DNA from: an uncultured Verrucomicrobiota bacterium
Lineage (GTDB): Bacteria; Verrucomicrobiota; Verrucomicrobiia; Limisphaerales; UBA1096
Direction of reading: 5' to 3'
Assembly (NCBI GenBank): GCA_913045395.1
Contig: CAJWPV010000060.1
Span: forward strand, 1-7,408
Length of the DNA stretch: 7,408 nt
Below, piece after piece: positions 1-5,990 of this stretch. A program made the translations under genes and the position numbers. The notes under the pieces are model-generated. The model was not told the origin of the DNA and searched no databases. It worked only from the letters and a program-made list of their open reading frames with translations. The stretch's first letter is position 1. Each line of letters opens with the position of its first letter.

Positions 1-692
1 TGGCTCACCAGTGCCAGGCCGAGCAGCACGAGCCAGCCGGTGAGTTGCGGGGTCACTATCGTCTCGCTGCTGGCCAGAGCGACCACGAACATCATTGGTG
101 CCGCAAACAGCCCCGACCAGGCCATGATCTCCTGCGGCGGGCAGGTCTCACGCAGCTTTTTGACCGTGAGCATGTAAGAGCCGTACGCGATGGCGGTGAT
201 CAGCGAGAGGCCGTCGCCAAAAAGTTGCCGGGTGCCGGTTTGAAAACTGGCGCCCATCAACACTGCCGCGCCGACAAACGCCAGGCCAAGCGCAACGAAA
301 AAGCGAGGGGTGATACGTTCGCCGAACAGACGGCCGGCCCACAGCGTGACCCACAGCGGGGCGAAATTCGCCAGCAAGGTTGCATTGGCGACGGTGGTGT
401 ATTTGATCGACCAATGCCACGAGACAAGATCGACGGCGAAGAAGAATCCGGCTAGGGCGAGCAGTCCGGTCGGTCGGCGGGTGCGGGCGGTTTTATTGGA
501 TTTTCCTGGGGTGGCGAGCAGTACCAACCACAGGAACGGCAGCGCGAAGAACACCCGATAAAAACCGATCGCCGCCGGGCCGAAACCGCCGTACTCCGGC
601 TTCAGCGCAAACGCCGCGAACACCGGTGCAAAGCTAATCGCCAACGCTCCACAAGCCAGCACAACCGTTGGAGTGTTCCGATAACTCACCAC
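1..692 (-). CDS. EamA/DMT-family transporter, N-terminal 230 residues (C-terminus off the window)
   Basis: This is a multi-pass inner-membrane transporter of the drug/metabolite transporter superfamily (EamA repeats), which typically exports small metabolites; the substrate is unknown. Translating the minus strand from GTG at 692 gives an uninterrupted frame to the window edge with hydrophobic spans near residues 9-30, 38-60, 75-95, 101-119, 129-148, 158-177, 187-207 and 217-230. The first EamA repeat ends with the family's characteristic FGERIT stretch (residues 123-128) just before the fifth span, and the second repeat begins around residue 158. About 60-80 residues are probably missing, since the family is usually near 300 aa. 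The start is uncertain: GTG at 692 or 689, or TTG at 698. The frame is open to a stop at 749-747, there is no ATG, and no clear Shine-Dalgarno is visible. It is divergent from the cytochrome gene at 776, with 83 bases between them. The family call is confident; the substrate is not. Confidence 0.87.
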   Translation of the reverse strand, partial: MVSYRNTPTVVLACGALAISFAPVFAAFALKPEYGGFGPAAIGFYRVFFALPFLWLVLLATPGKSNKTARTRRPTGLLALAGFFFAVDLVSWHWSIKYTTVANATLLANFAPLWVTLWAGRLFGERITPRFFVALGLAFVGAAVLMGASFQTGTRQLFGDGLSLITAIAYGSYMLTVKKLRETCPPQEIMAWSGLFAAPMMFVVALASSETIVTPQLTGWLVLLGLALVS

Positions 693-725
693 CGCCAAGC
701 CTAGGGAAACGGGGGGCGATGCGCG

Positions 726-754
726 AGATTTGCCGACTCGCGGCGTTCAGTCAA
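726..754 (-). promoter_or_regulatory. Candidate sigma-70-like promoter for the EamA transporter
   Basis: On the minus strand a TTGACT hexamer (754-749, five of six matches to the -35 consensus) is followed after exactly 17 bases by AAATCT (731-726), a poor -10 match. Transcription would begin near 718, giving a leader of about 25 bases before GTG 692. The -35 and spacing are good but the -10 is weak, so this is a tentative call. No convincing promoter was found for the divergent cytochrome gene in the same gap. Confidence 0.25.
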
Positions 755-775
755 GCGGGGTAGATTCGGGCGAGC

Positions 776-1498
776 GTGATGGTGCAGCGGTGCATTTATT
801 TTCGGTATTTTGCCGGCTTGGCCTTGGGACTTTGTCTGGTGGCCTGGGCGGGGTGTGTCCAAGGGCCAAGTGAGGCAAAGTCACCGCTTGTTGCCTCCGG
901 GTTTGGCCAGGCGCTTGACCAAGTGGACACGGTGACGATCAATGCCTGCATGGTTTGCCACAGCACACGCGAGATGCAGCGCGGGCCGGTGCTCGACGGG
1001 TTGCCGGAGTGGTACCTCGCTGATCAGCTGAGAAAATTCAAGTCGGGCCAGCGCGGCAAAAACGCGGCCAACCGCGCCGAGGCGCTGATGGGTGTGGCGA
1101 TGGCGAAGGTGGAGACGGAGGCGCAGCTCGCCGCTCTGGCGCATTATTTCGCCGGGCGCAAGCCGAAGCCATCGATCCGCGTGATCCGTGGCGATGCCGT
1201 TGCGGGCAAGACGCTTTACGTGATTCGATGCGTGTCGTGCCATGGCGCGAGGGGTGAGGGCAAACCGGAGATCCAGTCGCCGCCAGTGAATGTGCAGGAG
1301 GATTGGTTTTTGCTCGATCAACTCCGCAAGTACGCCAACGGGCAGCGCAGTGTCCATCCAAGCGACGCGGGCGGTGTGATGATGAAGGCCGCCGCTGCAA
1401 ACCTGTCACTGAACGACCTGCGCAACATGGTTGCATACATCGCGAAGGACTTGACGGTGACCCCGCTATTGCAAAAGGTCGGTCCGCGGAAAAAGTAA
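776..1498 (+). CDS. Tandem di-heme cytochrome c (c4/c553-like), membrane-anchored or periplasmic
   Basis: This is an electron carrier of the periplasmic side with two covalently bound c-type hemes. The 240-residue product has a hydrophobic N-terminus (residues 11-26) ending in WAGC at Cys27. That could be a lipoprotein cleavage site, but Trp at -3 departs from the usual lipobox, so an ordinary signal peptide or membrane anchor is also possible. Two class I heme domains follow: CMVCH at 58-62 with likely axial Met109, and CVSCH at 152-156 with likely axial Met203 (Met202 adjacent). The domains are clear internal duplicates: WYLADQLRKFKSGQR (80-93) matches WFLLDQLRKYANGQR (177-191). Both end in the family's helix with Tyr124/Tyr221. 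The start is GTG 776 or the adjacent ATG 779, with no strong ribosome site. The stop is four bases before the ABC ATPase start, suggesting cotranscription. The redox partner is unknown; related small tandem cytochromes serve terminal oxidases or dehydrogenases. Confidence 0.9.
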   Translation: MMVQRCIYFRYFAGLALGLCLVAWAGCVQGPSEAKSPLVASGFGQALDQVDTVTINACMVCHSTREMQRGPVLDGLPEWYLADQLRKFKSGQRGKNAANRAEALMGVAMAKVETEAQLAALAHYFAGRKPKPSIRVIRGDAVAGKTLYVIRCVSCHGARGEGKPEIQSPPVNVQEDWFLLDQLRKYANGQRSVHPSDAGGVMMKAAAANLSLNDLRNMVAYIAKDLTVTPLLQKVGPRKK

Positions 1499-1502
1499 AC
1501 CG

Positions 1503-2597
1503 ATGGCAAGTGTTCGACTCGACAACCTTTGTAAAAACTTTGGCGCTGCGCTTGCGGTGGACGGGGTGAGCCTCGAGATTCCCGATGGCGAGTTGATGGT
1601 GCTCGTGGGGCCGTCCGGCTGCGGCAAGTCCACGTTGTTGCGCCTGATTGCCGGGCTGGAGGAGGCCACGAGCGGGAATGTTTTTCTAGATGATCGGGAG
1701 GTGAATCGCGTGAAGCCGCAGGATCGCGACGTGGCGATGGTGTTCCAGAATTACGCCCTGTTTCCGCACCTCAACGTCGAGCAGAACATTGCGTTCAGCC
1801 TGAAGTTTCGCAAGGTGGCCAAGCTGGAGATCCGGTCGCGCGTCGCCGAGGCGGCGGAGGTACTCGGGCTCGGCGACCTGTTGCGCCGCAGGCCGGCGGA
1901 GTTGTCCGGCGGCCAGCGGCAGCGCGTGGCGCTGGGCCGGGCGATGGTCTGCCAGCCCAAGGTGTTCCTGCTTGATGAGCCGCTCTCGAATCTCGATGCC
2001 AGAATGCGCGCCGAGCTGCGCGCCGAGATCGGGGAATTGCATCAGAGGCTGGGTACGACGATGATTTTTGTCACGCACGACCAGACCGAGGCGATGACGC
2101 TTGGCCAACGGCTTTGCGTGCTCGACCTTGGCCATGTGATGCAGACCGGCTCGCCGATGGAGCTGTATCAGCGGCCGGCGCACCGGTTTGTCGGCGACTT
2201 CATCGGCACGCCGGGGATGAATTTTGTCCGCGGGTGCCTCGAGGAGCGCGACGGCGCTCTGGTTTTCGTGGAACGGAGCGGCAAGGGCGACGGCTTCGTG
2301 CTTGTCTTGGACGGCGACTTGGCCAAACGCTTAGCCAGGCACAACGGTCGCGAAGTGGAGTTGGGCATGCGCCCCGAGCATTTGTTGGTCACCGACCACG
2401 AGCGCGGCATTTCTGCAACGGTCGAAAGCTGCGAAACGCTGGGCCACGAGTCGCTGTTGCGGGTGCGGAGCAGCGGGCACGGGTTGGTGGTGCGAGTGGC
2501 CGGCGCGGGCGCTGCCGGCTTGGCCAAGATAGGGCTGGAGTTCGACTTGGCCGCCGCCGCTTGGTTTGACGCTGATTCCGGCCAGGCGCTGGATTGA
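1503..2597 (+). CDS. Carbohydrate ABC importer ATP-binding subunit (MalK/UgpC type)
   Basis: This is a cytoplasmic ATPase that powers a CUT1-family sugar importer; two copies dock onto the MalF/MalG-type permeases. The 364-residue length is normal for MalK/UgpC/MsmX relatives. All nucleotide-binding motifs are intact: Walker A GPSGCGKST (36-44), Q-loop Gln82 in VFQNYALFP, signature LSGGQ (134-138), Walker B VFLLDE (154-159), D-loop SNLDA (162-166) and switch His192 in FVTHDQ. After FIGTPGMNF (233-241) comes the C-terminal regulatory TOBE region, including ELGMRPEHL (286-294), which marks the sugar-importer branch rather than an export or amino-acid ATPase. ATG 1503 lies four bases after the cytochrome stop. 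Its likely permease partners start at 5991 and 6902 on the same strand, beyond an opposite-strand cotH gene. It could also serve other importers, as MsmX-type ATPases do. The substrate is not readable. Confidence 0.93.
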   Translation: MASVRLDNLCKNFGAALAVDGVSLEIPDGELMVLVGPSGCGKSTLLRLIAGLEEATSGNVFLDDREVNRVKPQDRDVAMVFQNYALFPHLNVEQNIAFSLKFRKVAKLEIRSRVAEAAEVLGLGDLLRRRPAELSGGQRQRVALGRAMVCQPKVFLLDEPLSNLDARMRAELRAEIGELHQRLGTTMIFVTHDQTEAMTLGQRLCVLDLGHVMQTGSPMELYQRPAHRFVGDFIGTPGMNFVRGCLEERDGALVFVERSGKGDGFVLVLDGDLAKRLARHNGREVELGMRPEHLLVTDHERGISATVESCETLGHESLLRVRSSGHGLVVRVAGAGAAGLAKIGLEFDLAAAAWFDADSGQALD

Positions 2598-2616
2598 ACT
2601 AGCCAGCCAATTTCAG

Positions 2617-2727
2617 GTGGACCCAAAATTAAAGCGTTTTGTGCTGATGGCGGTTGGCCTCTTCCTGATGGGGCTTATTTGTCTTATGGTTATCCATTGG
2701 CTTTCCCGCTCAATTTTACATAATTAG
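2617..2727 (+). CDS. Candidate 36-residue single-span membrane protein
   Basis: A short open frame from GTG 2617 to TAG 2725-2727 encodes a basic N-terminus (MDPKLKR), one uninterrupted hydrophobic helix (about residues 8-29, including VLMAVGLFLMGLICLMVI) and a polar tail (SRSILHN). This is the layout of small bacterial inner-membrane proteins with a positive-inside N-terminus. I do not recognise a family. It begins 19 bases after the ATPase stop and its last four bases overlap the end of the convergent cotH gene. No clear Shine-Dalgarno precedes GTG 2617. In-frame alternatives are a TTG at 2566, overlapping the ATPase and giving 53 residues, GTG 2641 or ATG 2647. It might be an accessory subunit of the importer or cytochrome, or a chance frame in AT-richer DNA. 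Coding status is inferred from composition only. Confidence 0.4.
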   Translation: MDPKLKRFVLMAVGLFLMGLICLMVIHWLSRSILHN

Positions 2728-2731
2728 CGGG
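2705..2731. terminator. Imperfect hairpin at the convergent ATPase/cotH junction, possible bidirectional terminator
   Basis: CCCGCT-C-AATT (2705-2715) pairs with AATTAGCGGG (2722-2731) across a six-base loop, giving ten base pairs with one bulged C. It sits where plus-strand transcription from the ATPase meets minus-strand transcription of cotH, and it contains the cotH stop codon. The AT-rich upper stem and the lack of a T-tract on either side argue against a strong intrinsic terminator, so the role is inferred from position. Confidence 0.3.
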
Positions 2732-4484
2732 GCCAGAGGGGCATGTCTTCGCCGTTGATTTCGCGCTCGATGTCCGGGCGGCGGTTGCGGATGAAATCGC
2801 GGACGGCCTCGAAGCGGACTCCGCGCCACTGGTAGTCGCTGATGTGCGGCGTGACCATTGCCTCGATGCGCTCGGTTTCGGCGAGGAGCTTGTCCTCGTC
2901 CCAGTGTTTGGCCATGAGTTTTTTCATCGTCGCGGCATATTTTTTTCGGACGGACGGAATCTGGTACAGCTTGTTGGCTACGAGACCCTTGAGCCGGACG
3001 GAACGCGGGGAGCGCCGGTCAACCCGGAGGCGGCTGTATTTCTCGAACAAACAATCCGCGCCCCAGGGCATGAAGTGGAGTCTGCCGGTCCCGGGATTGA
3101 GGTAGATGAAGTAGTTGTTGCGGTTGCCGGAGTAGCCGTCCCAAAAACTGAGCAGGCCCTCAAGCGCCCAGAATTTGTAGAACGCCTCCTCGTCGATCAG
3201 CTCCCAGATCGCATCCTCGTAGTCGTGCTCGCTGGTCTGCAACTCGGTGACCACGAGCAAGTCGGTGCTTTCAGGGCTGATGTTCATGCCGTGAATCGCG
3301 AGGAGGTTGCGGCCCTTGTATAGCTTGTCCCGATGCTTGTTGATGTTGAATGACGCGAAAGTTGAGTTGGCGCCGTCGTCGCCGCTGTCCGTTGCACGCG
3401 AGTTCCATTGCGCATTTTCCGGTGCATTCATTCGCGCGACCTCGTGGCCGTTGATGTAGGCGACGAAGGCGTCGTCGCACTTCATCCGGAGCAGCAGGTT
3501 TTTGTTGGCGTGGATCGCATCGAGGTCGTCGATCTCGAACGGGAAACGCAGATACAACGATGTGGCCTTGTTGTGCATTTGCCCGATGAAGTTGAAATTC
3601 GGCGTGATGAGTTTTTCGAATCCCTGTCCCGCCTCGTAGCCGGCGCCGTTGGTGCCAGCTACCCAGCTTGAGTCGTCAAAGGATGGCTGGAACCATTCGG
3701 CATCGTGGACGCCGCTGTCCGGCACCCAGGCGCGTCCCGGTACTTCACCACCGAAAAACGGCTCACCGTTACCGCTCTGCATCGCCTTGATGACCTTGAC
3801 GAGGTGCGCGCGGCCTTTTTTGTCGTCGCCGGTTTTCCTTTCAAAGCTGCCTTCCCATTCCGGGTAAAAGTCCACCACTGTCCCCTCGAAGAGCGTGCCT
3901 TTGTCACTTCCAAACTCGCGCCTGAGCAACGGCTCGCGGATGGTTTCCACGTGGCAGTAAACGCCAAGGTTGCGGCCGTTGACCGTGACCTTGGCAAAGG
4001 CGCAGCGCGAGCCGGGTGCCCCGGCGGCATCCCAAATAGCGTATCCCATGAACTGGCTCATGAGACTTGCGTCCTGTCGGTTGTTGTTGAGCGTCAAATT
4101 CTGCAGGCCATCGATGTTTCCCTCTTTTTCAATGTAATCCAGTTTCACCTTCAGCGACGGGCGGGTGGTGTCCTGCGAGCCGAGGAACCCTTTTTTTCGC
4201 AGTCCCACCTTGGGGTAAGTCACGCCATCAATGGTCACGCTGGCCTCGACGTACGAGTATGGGGGAGGGGGCGGCTCGAATTGGCGGCTTGGCGGCAGCG
4301 CGTTTTCGCGGGTGCGTCTTTGGTAACGGATTTTATCCCAGTCTTGCTCAGCAATGGTAATGTTGACCTCCAACAGTCGATCCTTTGGAAAAAGATCGTC
4401 CAGCTTTAGCTCCTTGGCGGTTGTGCATTGGTGGGCGGCGATAAAGCAAAGGCCAACAGCAATGAATTTCGGCGTGTTAATCAT
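2724..4484 (-). CDS. CotH-family secreted kinase-like protein with a nested sugar-binding-like insert
   Basis: CotH proteins are atypical protein kinases first described for Bacillus spore coat; secreted homologues in environmental bacteria have mostly unknown targets. Starting at ATG 4484 the product is 586 residues with a signal-like N-terminus (MINTPKFIAVGLCFIAAHQ). An in-frame ATG at 4559 would add 25 non-hydrophobic residues, so I prefer 4484; a possible AGGA lies 12 bases upstream. Numbering below uses the longer 611-residue frame. The N-terminal CotH half has LLEVNITIAEQDWDKIR (62-78), a proline run (96-100), GLRKKGFLGSQDTTRPSLKVKLD (119-141) and LTLNNNRQDASLMSQ (155-169). The C-terminal half resumes at 449 with the usual WDGYSGNRNNYFIY (473-486) and MPWGAD (497-502). 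Residues about 266-442 look like a separate beta-sandwich domain. The common PWDxD metal motif reads PWGAD here, so catalysis is uncertain. The gene is convergent with the ATPase and divergent from the binding-protein gene. Confidence 0.85.
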   Translation of the reverse strand: MINTPKFIAVGLCFIAAHQCTTAKELKLDDLFPKDRLLEVNITIAEQDWDKIRYQRRTRENALPPSRQFEPPPPPYSYVEASVTIDGVTYPKVGLRKKGFLGSQDTTRPSLKVKLDYIEKEGNIDGLQNLTLNNNRQDASLMSQFMGYAIWDAAGAPGSRCAFAKVTVNGRNLGVYCHVETIREPLLRREFGSDKGTLFEGTVVDFYPEWEGSFERKTGDDKKGRAHLVKVIKAMQSGNGEPFFGGEVPGRAWVPDSGVHDAEWFQPSFDDSSWVAGTNGAGYEAGQGFEKLITPNFNFIGQMHNKATSLYLRFPFEIDDLDAIHANKNLLLRMKCDDAFVAYINGHEVARMNAPENAQWNSRATDSGDDGANSTFASFNINKHRDKLYKGRNLLAIHGMNISPESTDLLVVTELQTSEHDYEDAIWELIDEEAFYKFWALEGLLSFWDGYSGNRNNYFIYLNPGTGRLHFMPWGADCLFEKYSRLRVDRRSPRSVRLKGLVANKLYQIPSVRKKYAATMKKLMAKHWDEDKLLAETERIEAMVTPHISDYQWRGVRFEAVRDFIRNRRPDIEREINGEDMPLWPR

Positions 4485-4540
4485 AAGTTGATCATTTCCT
4501 ATACTTGCACACGGAGAGTGCGTGGGCTCATCGGAAAGGC

Positions 4541-4558
4541 TGGGACTGTCAAGTCCCA
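4541..4558. promoter_or_regulatory. Perfect 7-bp inverted repeat upstream of cotH
   Basis: TGGGACT (4541-4547) and AGTCCCA (4552-4558) form a perfect inverted repeat around GTCA. It lies 57 bases upstream of the preferred cotH start, in the gap between divergently transcribed cotH and the binding-protein gene. It could be an operator or a hairpin in the cotH leader. Read on the minus strand it contains TTGACA, a perfect -35 hexamer, but no -10 lies at 16-18 bases, so I do not call a promoter. If cotH starts at 4559, the repeat falls inside the coding region. Confidence 0.3.
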
Positions 4559-4559
4559 T

Positions 4560-4698
4560 TCATAAAAAGCACAGCCAAAAATATCAGCCAGGCCATCCGT
4601 TTAGCCATGCGCTTGGATTGAATGTTGGAGGGGCTGAGGCGTCTATGGCATTGACTCCGGCGTCTCTTCGGTGGATTTTTCCCGCCGCGACTTAACAA
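4560..4698. other. Divergent intergenic region between cotH and the importer operon
   Basis: This gap should hold the promoters for cotH and for the binding-protein operon. I see no strong sigma-70 pair on the plus strand. The best pair is TTGAAT (4618-4623) with TCTATG (4642-4647) at 18-base spacing, which is weak; TTGACT at 4651 has no matching -10. There is no clear Shine-Dalgarno in front of ATG 4699. The minus strand carries a 19-codon frame (4608-4549), MAKRMAWLIFLAVLFMNGT, that resembles a signal peptide but is too short to call a gene. Confidence 0.35.
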
Positions 4699-5976
4699 AT
4701 GAAACTTCGATACGCTTTTGCAGGCTCGATGGCGCTTGGGCTGACCCTTGCAGGCGCGCTGCAGGCCAAGCCGCTGGATATTTGGATTAGTTCCTTTCAG
4801 GATCAGCTCTACTATGAGGGCATGGTCAAGCTGTACAAGGAGACAGTGGACAATGAGTTCGAGGCCAAGGTGCAGTCATTCGGGTTCCGTGAAATGCCGG
4901 AAAAACTGGCGGCGTCGGTCAAGACCGGCATCAACCCGCCAGACGTGGTGCAGCTTGATGAGGTGCTGTTCGGCGCATTCCTCGGCGGGGAGGTGCCTTT
5001 CGCCGATCTGAGCGGACGCATCAAAAAGGCCAAGCTCGACAAGGACATCGCAAAGAGCCGCCAAAGTTTGTTCGCCTACAAGGGTAAAACCTATGGCATC
5101 GCTCAGTCGCTCAGCGCGATCGTGCTCTACTACCGTGTCGATCTGTTCAAGGAACTGGGCATCGATCCGGACTCGTTGACCACCTGGGAGAAACTGGTCG
5201 ATACCGGCAAGATGGTCGTGGAGAAGCACGGCAAGTCGATGATCGCGCTCGACCCCACGTATCTCGGCATCCTGCTGCGGCAGCGCGACAGTGATTTGTT
5301 TGGCCGGGACGGCTCGGTGTATCCCGACCGCGAGGCGGCGATCGAGGTACTCGGCTGGATGCAGAAACAGATGAAGTCCCGCGTCGGCATGGTGCCGGAG
5401 CGCGCGTCAATTTTTGACCCGCTGTTTTTTAACAGCGCCATCCAGTACGGCGAGGTGCTGACGGTGGTTGGTGCCGACTGGTACGGGCTCGACATGTTGC
5501 AGCAGTTCACCCCCGACCTGAAAGGCAAGTGGGGCGCGATGCCGCTGCCGGCGTGGAAGCTGCCGGACGGGCGGCTGAGCCGCCGCACATCGACCTTCGC
5601 TGGGCAGGGGTTGATGATCAACAAGGGCAGCAAGCAACAGGATGCGGCATGGAAATTCATCGAGTTTGTCATCACGAACAAGGAGTCAAACGCCCGCCGT
5701 TTCCTTGACGGTAACAGCTTCCCGGCTTACCGGCCGGCGTGGAAGGATGAGAGGTTGCTTCAGCCGAATGAGTTCTTCAACAACCAGAAATTCGGCGAGT
5801 TGCTGGTTCGCCTCGCGCCGGAAGTGCCGGAAGTGGTCAGCCACCCGAACCGCGCCAAAGCGGTGTTCCTGTTTCAGGAAACTTTCTTCACTTCGCTCAT
5901 CTATGGCGAACTCAAGCCGGCCGAGGTGCTCGACAAAATGAAGACCATGCTCGAGGCAGCCGGGCCGGGTCTGTAA
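4699..5976 (+). CDS. Carbohydrate ABC importer periplasmic solute-binding protein (SBP family 1)
   Basis: This is a periplasmic receptor that captures a sugar and delivers it to the MalF/MalG-type permeases encoded directly downstream. The 425-residue length is typical for family 1 (MalE/UgpB-like). Residues 1-23 form a signal peptide (MKLRYAFAGSMALGLTLAGA, cleavage probably after LQA); there is no lipobox cysteine, consistent with a soluble periplasmic protein in a diderm cell. Family features follow in order: LDIWISSF (26-33), INPPDVVQLDE (78-88), YGIAQSLSAIVLYYRVDLFKELGI (132-155), GADWYGLDML (258-267) at the usual aromatic ligand-site region, KWGAMPLPAW (277-286), and GLMINKGSKQQDAAWKFIEFV (304-324). 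ATG 4699 is the only sensible start given the signal sequence. It is the first gene of a tight operon, 14 bases before the first permease. The substrate class is probably a sugar or oligosaccharide, and nothing here narrows it further. Confidence 0.92.
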   Translation: MKLRYAFAGSMALGLTLAGALQAKPLDIWISSFQDQLYYEGMVKLYKETVDNEFEAKVQSFGFREMPEKLAASVKTGINPPDVVQLDEVLFGAFLGGEVPFADLSGRIKKAKLDKDIAKSRQSLFAYKGKTYGIAQSLSAIVLYYRVDLFKELGIDPDSLTTWEKLVDTGKMVVEKHGKSMIALDPTYLGILLRQRDSDLFGRDGSVYPDREAAIEVLGWMQKQMKSRVGMVPERASIFDPLFFNSAIQYGEVLTVVGADWYGLDMLQQFTPDLKGKWGAMPLPAWKLPDGRLSRRTSTFAGQGLMINKGSKQQDAAWKFIEFVITNKESNARRFLDGNSFPAYRPAWKDERLLQPNEFFNNQKFGELLVRLAPEVPEVVSHPNRAKAVFLFQETFFTSLIYGELKPAEVLDKMKTMLEAAGPGL

Positions 5977-5990
5977 GCCCAAGCGCATCC

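Noticed and set aside
45..455. Plus-strand open frame of 136 codons at the left edge
   Set aside because: Its translation is rich in Arg, Gln and His and lacks domain features. The opposite strand encodes a convincing EamA membrane protein through the whole stretch.
776..855. Firm lipoprotein call for the cytochrome
   Set aside because: Cys27 follows a hydrophobic stretch, but Trp at -3 is atypical for a lipobox, so anchoring is left open.
1686..2183. Minus-strand frame of 165 codons opposite the ABC ATPase
   Set aside because: It is a shadow of the ATPase, whose Walker A, signature and Walker B motifs are intact in the plus frame.
3705..4409. Long plus-strand open frame (234 codons) opposite cotH
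   Set aside because: It is antisense to a protein with clear CotH motifs. Its translation has no recognisable domain and reads like the complement of GC-rich codons; the same holds for the frame at 2844-3323.
4541..4558. TTGACA on the minus strand as a cotH promoter -35
   Set aside because: No -10-like hexamer occurs 16-18 bases downstream, and the TATAGG near 4500 is too far away. The hexamer is better explained as the centre of the inverted repeat.
4505..4559. Use of ATG 4559 as the cotH start, giving 611 residues
   Set aside because: The extra 25 residues are polar and would place the hydrophobic signal-like segment internally. ATG 4484 puts that segment at the N-terminus, so it is preferred, though 4559 is not excluded.
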